Source: Enterococcus alishanensis (GTDB lineage Bacteria > Bacillota > Bacilli > Lactobacillales > Enterococcaceae). Taken from it: a stretch of 64,000 nucleotides of DNA. Every line of letters starts with the position of its first letter. Within the stretch, counting starts at the first letter, position 1. Made by a program: the position numbers and the translations under genes. This document shows, piece after piece, positions 61,250-64,000 of the stretch. The stretch is from positions 171,287 through 235,286 of the forward strand of contig NZ_JAHUZB010000005.1 in the NCBI RefSeq assembly GCF_019218635.1, given 5' to 3'. Below the pieces are notes generated by a model. That model was given only the letters and a program-made list of their open reading frames with translations. It did not search any database and had not been told where the DNA came from.

Positions 61250-61933
61250 CTAATCCTGCTGCTCCAGCTTGAATGCATAGCCTTTTCCCCAAACGGTTTG
61301 TAAATAGGCACTGCCAAAGCCACAGTCTCGGATCTTCTTTTTCATGCGGCCAACAGTCGCCGACAGATGACTTTGGATGGCAGGTCTATATTCTGTTCCC
61401 CAAACCAAATGAGCCAATTCTCTTGGGGTTAATGGTTCTCCTTCAGCTTTTAATAATTCCTTCAAAATATTTTGTTCTACTCTTGTAAAAGTTACTTTTT
61501 GAAAAATCAATTCATCACGCCACTCCCATAAAGATGGGTTCAATAATTTGTGTTCTTTTTGAGGTTCTTTTTGAGGATCCTCTTTCTTTTCCACACTCAA
61601 GACTTCCCGTATCGTTTCTAAAGAAGTTTCAGGAGATAAATAAATTTGAATCTGTGATTGCTGGCTGACTTCCTCTTCTGTCTCAATTATTTTAATAATT
61701 AGTGGTTCCTGTTGGGAGATTTCCGGTAAGATATTTTCACTATCGCTTTTTGTCAATGTATCACTTAATAGCACTACTTCAAATTCCGTAAAAAAATTCT
61801 GTGATACTTTTTTATTTCTTATTTCTTTTAACAGCGTTTGACTACATAAGACTTCATGTCCCAATTTGCGAATCCGTGACTCCAACTGTTGTTCTGCATA
61901 AACGTTCCTCGTTAAATATAAAATACGAGACAT
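61250..61933 (-). CDS. Atypical regulator with C-terminal OmpR-type winged helix
   Basis: This 227-residue protein has an N-terminal receiver-like alpha/beta domain (about 1-115) without the usual phosphorylated aspartate pattern, a K/E/Q linker, and a C-terminal OmpR/PhoB-type winged helix. The helix reads LTPRELAHLVWG…SHLSATVGRMKKKI…VWGKGYAF. Such orphan regulators stand beside enterococcal surface-protein genes (for example ElrR-like proteins). The ATG at 61933 follows GAGAGG by eight bases. Its target could be the truncated surface-protein gene next to it. Confidence 0.82.
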   Translation of the reverse strand: MSRILYLTRNVYAEQQLESRIRKLGHEVLCSQTLLKEIRNKKVSQNFFTEFEVVLLSDTLTKSDSENILPEISQQEPLIIKIIETEEEVSQQSQIQIYLSPETSLETIREVLSVEKKEDPQKEPQKEHKLLNPSLWEWRDELIFQKVTFTRVEQNILKELLKAEGEPLTPRELAHLVWGTEYRPAIQSHLSATVGRMKKKIRDCGFGSAYLQTVWGKGYAFKLEQQD

Positions 61934-62172
61934 ACCTAACACCTCTCTTTTCCTATATGTATAGAGGGAGTTTTTATACTCCCCCAGTCGTTCAATTTAG
62001 AAAATAATTAATTTTGACTATCTAAATATTGATATATCCCTAATCTCATTCACCTATTAAAAAGAATAAATAGTGATCAATTAAGTAGAAATAACTTTCG
62101 TTCTAATAATTCTTTATTATCAGTGTTCCATTGATTAATAGGCCAGTGTTTATTATTGTCATTTTATTTTGA
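61934..62172. other. Intergenic region with a gene fragment
   Basis: On the minus strand a short frame (NKHWPINQWNTDNKELLERK, ending near 62080) continues beyond the stop of the surface-protein gene in another context. It looks like the tail of some other gene joined by deletion. Confidence 0.3.
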
Positions 62173-62703
62173 TCAATTCGTGATATTTGTAGAAATGAGC
62201 TGATATTGTACAGTCAGAACACCACCAGTATAACTACCTACTCTTTTTAAAGTAGCACCATCTGTGGATGTCAGAGTGATATCTTTTCCGCTAAAAGCAA
62301 TTACAGAACTAATCTCGATTGTGCCAGATAAAACAATAGGTTCTGCACCAGTAGTTGAAGCGCTCGCTATAGCATCCTTTAGTCCTTGTTCCGTTGTCAC
62401 TTCACCAATTTGTGGACTCGCACCATTTCTGGTAGTCTCTTTACTGGCTGATGCCTGACTCTCGCCTCCAGTATTCCCATCAGAATTTTGCTTTTCTTCT
62501 GTAAATAATTCACCAGACATCCCGACATCTAGTTGATTTTCTTGATCAATATTTTCGGAACTATTTGGTGATGCACTATCTGTCGTCTCCGCTAAAACTT
62601 GGACTGGTCCGACTGCTAATTGGCTGATTAATAATATTCCGGTGGCGACTGAGATTAATTGTTTATTCCACTTGATTAATTTAAATTTCTGTCCTTCTTT
62701 CAT
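62173..62703 (-). pseudogene. N-terminal remnant of a large surface protein
   Basis: An ATG seven bases after AAGGAGG starts MKEGQKFKLIKWNKQL, a signal peptide ending near VQVLA-ET. An S/T/E/N-rich region (about 40-100) follows, then the start of a right-handed beta-helix-like domain (EQGLKDAIASASTTGAEPIVL…GTIEIS…FSGKDITLTS). The frame stops after 176 residues, with no sorting signal, WxL or binding domain. Full proteins of this type run to many hundreds of residues. A deletion has probably joined it to unrelated sequence near 62185. A short secreted product remains possible. Confidence 0.7.
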
Positions 62704-62979
62704 TTTTAATCCTCCTTGACTTTTAACCACATTCATCTAATTATAACAGGTCGAATCCTTTAATTGTGGCATTTTCGTCATTTAATAGACTAAAAATAAT
62801 ATAATAACTTATACACATAGTGTTAACTTAATAATTAATAATATATATTTTTAATTATAAATAACAACGAATTCTGAGAACAAAGAAATATTAACAGTTT
62901 TAGCCATCGTAAATTAACGATTTCTGTCGGTTCTTTTATCTCAAACAATTTTTCAAGCTTAAAGATAGTCACTTTTTCA
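62704..62979. other. Intergenic region, nothing recognised
   Basis: AT-rich; it should hold the promoter of the surface-protein gene but no clear box is seen. Confidence 0.3.
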
Positions 62980-63363
62980 TTAGCCACTCAAAAATAATCC
63001 TCTTTTGCGAATATGCAGCAAGCGCTCTCCAAGAATTCTCACCAGCACAAATAAACGGACTAGTTGTTTATACTTTCCCATTAACAAATGCCTTTCTCTC
63101 GCGGTGAAATACTCGCCAAATTGATAAATTTCCGCAGCTATATCAGGGGTAGCTGGATTTTTTTGATAGATTTCTCTAACGATTTCCACTAGTGGTAAAT
63201 CTAGTTTCTCTGCCGCAAGGTTTCGGCGGATTAATAGCGCTTGGATGATTTTCAGACACAAAACTAGATTCGTCGTATTTCTATAGTATTTCGTCACTTG
63301 TCGTTGGATTTTTCGATAGTCGCGGTTTAATAGCTGGCGGCAAGTAAAAGGATGTTTTTGCAT
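62980..63363 (-). CDS. Hypothetical basic helical protein, 127 residues
   Basis: The ATG follows a GGAG site. The protein is mostly helical, basic at both ends (CRQLLNRDYRKIQRQ at the start, RILGERLLHIRKRGLFLSG at the end) with hydrophobic stretches between, but without a clear membrane segment. I do not recognise a family. It lies between two surface-protein genes on the same strand. Confidence 0.55.
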   Translation of the reverse strand: MQKHPFTCRQLLNRDYRKIQRQVTKYYRNTTNLVLCLKIIQALLIRRNLAAEKLDLPLVEIVREIYQKNPATPDIAAEIYQFGEYFTARERHLLMGKYKQLVRLFVLVRILGERLLHIRKRGLFLSG

Positions 63364-63695
63364 AATTTTTTCTCCTCATTTTTTCTTCTTATTTCTAATA
63401 ACGAAAGTTTTGGTGAAAAAGTCCAAAAAATCTTAAAAATATTTTTTTCCGTCCTCCAGAGGACACTCAACTGTTTTAAAAATCCACGACATGAGAAAAA
63501 TCCTATTTTATTTTTCAGCTAAAAGACCTTGATTTAAAGCCTTTAAAAACAAATGTCGTAGATTAAAAAATCTGTTCAGTGTCATTGAACTTGGCGATTT
63601 TTTACAAAATAAAAAAATCCCAACAAGTTGTGCTGGAATTTTGGCGGTTTTAAGTTTTTTAGCTGACTTACTGAAAATTTTTCCAGACAAAAAAA
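63364..63695. other. Intergenic region, nothing certain
   Basis: A T-rich hairpin near 63600-63640 (CCAGCACAAC/TTGTTGGG with Ts after it on the minus strand) is the only structure seen. A 66-codon frame at 63508-63708 starts inside the terminator hairpin and is not credible. Confidence 0.35.
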
Positions 63696-63732
63696 CTGCC
63701 GACAACATCTTTTTTAATGTTGTCGGCAGTTA
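63696..63732 (-). terminator. Terminator of the LPXTG-like protein gene
   Basis: ACTGCCGACAACAT and ATGTTGTCGGCAGT form a perfect 14-bp stem followed by seven Ts on the minus strand. Confidence 0.93.
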
Positions 63733-63814
63733 AATTTTCGATTATTTTAGTTATCCATCATGATATTCCAAGTAAGACTGGTGGGATTGATCAGAGATTC
63801 TTTGTTTCTCCAGC

Positions 63815-64000
63815 TTAATCTTTTATTAGCTTGCGGGAAACAATGACGATCAGACATAATAGTAAACCTAGAAATACCCAGTCCATATTCGTTAAATCTG
63901 CTGTTTGCGGATAACGACCTTGGCGTTCTTGTGTGATAACTAATTTTTGTGTAGTTGTGTCTGTTGTTGGCGACTGATTCGTATCTGTCGTACTTTCAAC
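63815..64000 (-). CDS. C-terminal end of a sortase-anchored surface protein (partial)
   Basis: Only the last 61 codons are inside the window. They read a T/S-rich stalk (VESTTDTNQSPTTDTTTQ), then RYPQTADLTN, a hydrophobic stretch (WVFLGLLLCLIVIV) and a basic tail SRKLIKD. This is the layout of a cell-wall sorting signal, with YPQTA where LPXTG is expected. The protein is therefore probably anchored by a sortase, perhaps inefficiently or by a class with different specificity. The body lies to the right of the window. Confidence 0.8.
   Translation of the reverse strand, partial: VESTTDTNQSPTTDTTTQKLVITQERQGRYPQTADLTNMDWVFLGLLLCLIVIVSRKLIKD

Noticed and set aside
63508..63708. 66-codon minus-strand frame
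   Set aside because: Its start is inside a perfect terminator hairpin and it has no ribosome site.

Overview
The window is low-GC Gram-positive (Bacillota) DNA, most likely from Enterococcus or a close relative in the Enterococcaceae. This rests on strong AAGGAGG ribosome sites, TTG and GTG starts, TTGACA/TATAAT promoters, CcpA-type cre sites, many PTS systems, zinc-independent ribosomal protein paralogues, a RNase J2 type enzyme and LPXTG-like surface proteins. The genus is inferred, not proven. No rRNA, tRNA, CRISPR array or intact insertion sequence was seen.

Left part (1-23.4 kb): a beta-glucoside PTS gene and the start of its 6-phospho-beta-glucosidase, with a LicT/BglG-type RNA antiterminator, a terminator and a cre site in the leader. 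Next come an ABC transporter pair, a 49-codon small gene with its own terminator, and a compact folate operon (folB-folK-folE-xtp-like-folP-GNAT). The xtp-like NTPase has changed active-site residues and could be the missing dihydroneopterin triphosphate hydrolase. Cell-wall genes follow: a GH73 glucosaminidase with C-terminal repeats, a 3D-domain protein, a TcaA-like zinc-ribbon protein, a penicillin-recognising serine hydrolase and a NagZ-like lipoprotein. Among them lie a heterodimeric ABC exporter with one degenerate ATP site and an MFS pump.

Middle part (23.4-41 kb): a MutS2-like protein lacking the Smr domain, preceded by a strong promoter, a structured untranslated RNA and a terminator. 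Then come RarD, an orphan FtsX-type permease under a Fur-family box, and a Zur-box operon of zinc-free S14 and L32 plus a 38-residue basic protein. A MarR regulator controls an ABC exporter through two identical palindromes. FprA flavodiiron protein, a split chromate transporter, RNase J2, signal peptidase I and a TSUP permease complete this part.

Sugar region (41.4-52.2 kb): a galactitol-type PTS operon (GntR regulator, class II aldolase, IIA, IIB, IIC, FGGY kinase) with a helically phased operator array. Beside it is a second system: GntR regulator, enolase-superfamily sugar-acid dehydratase, PTS IIBCA and KDPG aldolase. Together these suggest a PTS-fed Entner-Doudoroff-like route for an unidentified acid or sugar.

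Right part (52.2-64 kb): accessory and decaying DNA. It holds a serine-recombinase relic, a drug-efflux MFS, an aldo/keto reductase relic beside an intact MerR-controlled quinone/carbonyl detoxification operon, and remnants that look like a polymorphic-toxin/immunity locus with homopolymer frameshifts. It also holds a frameshifted XRE-family membrane regulator, and surface-protein genes that are truncated or cut by the window end.
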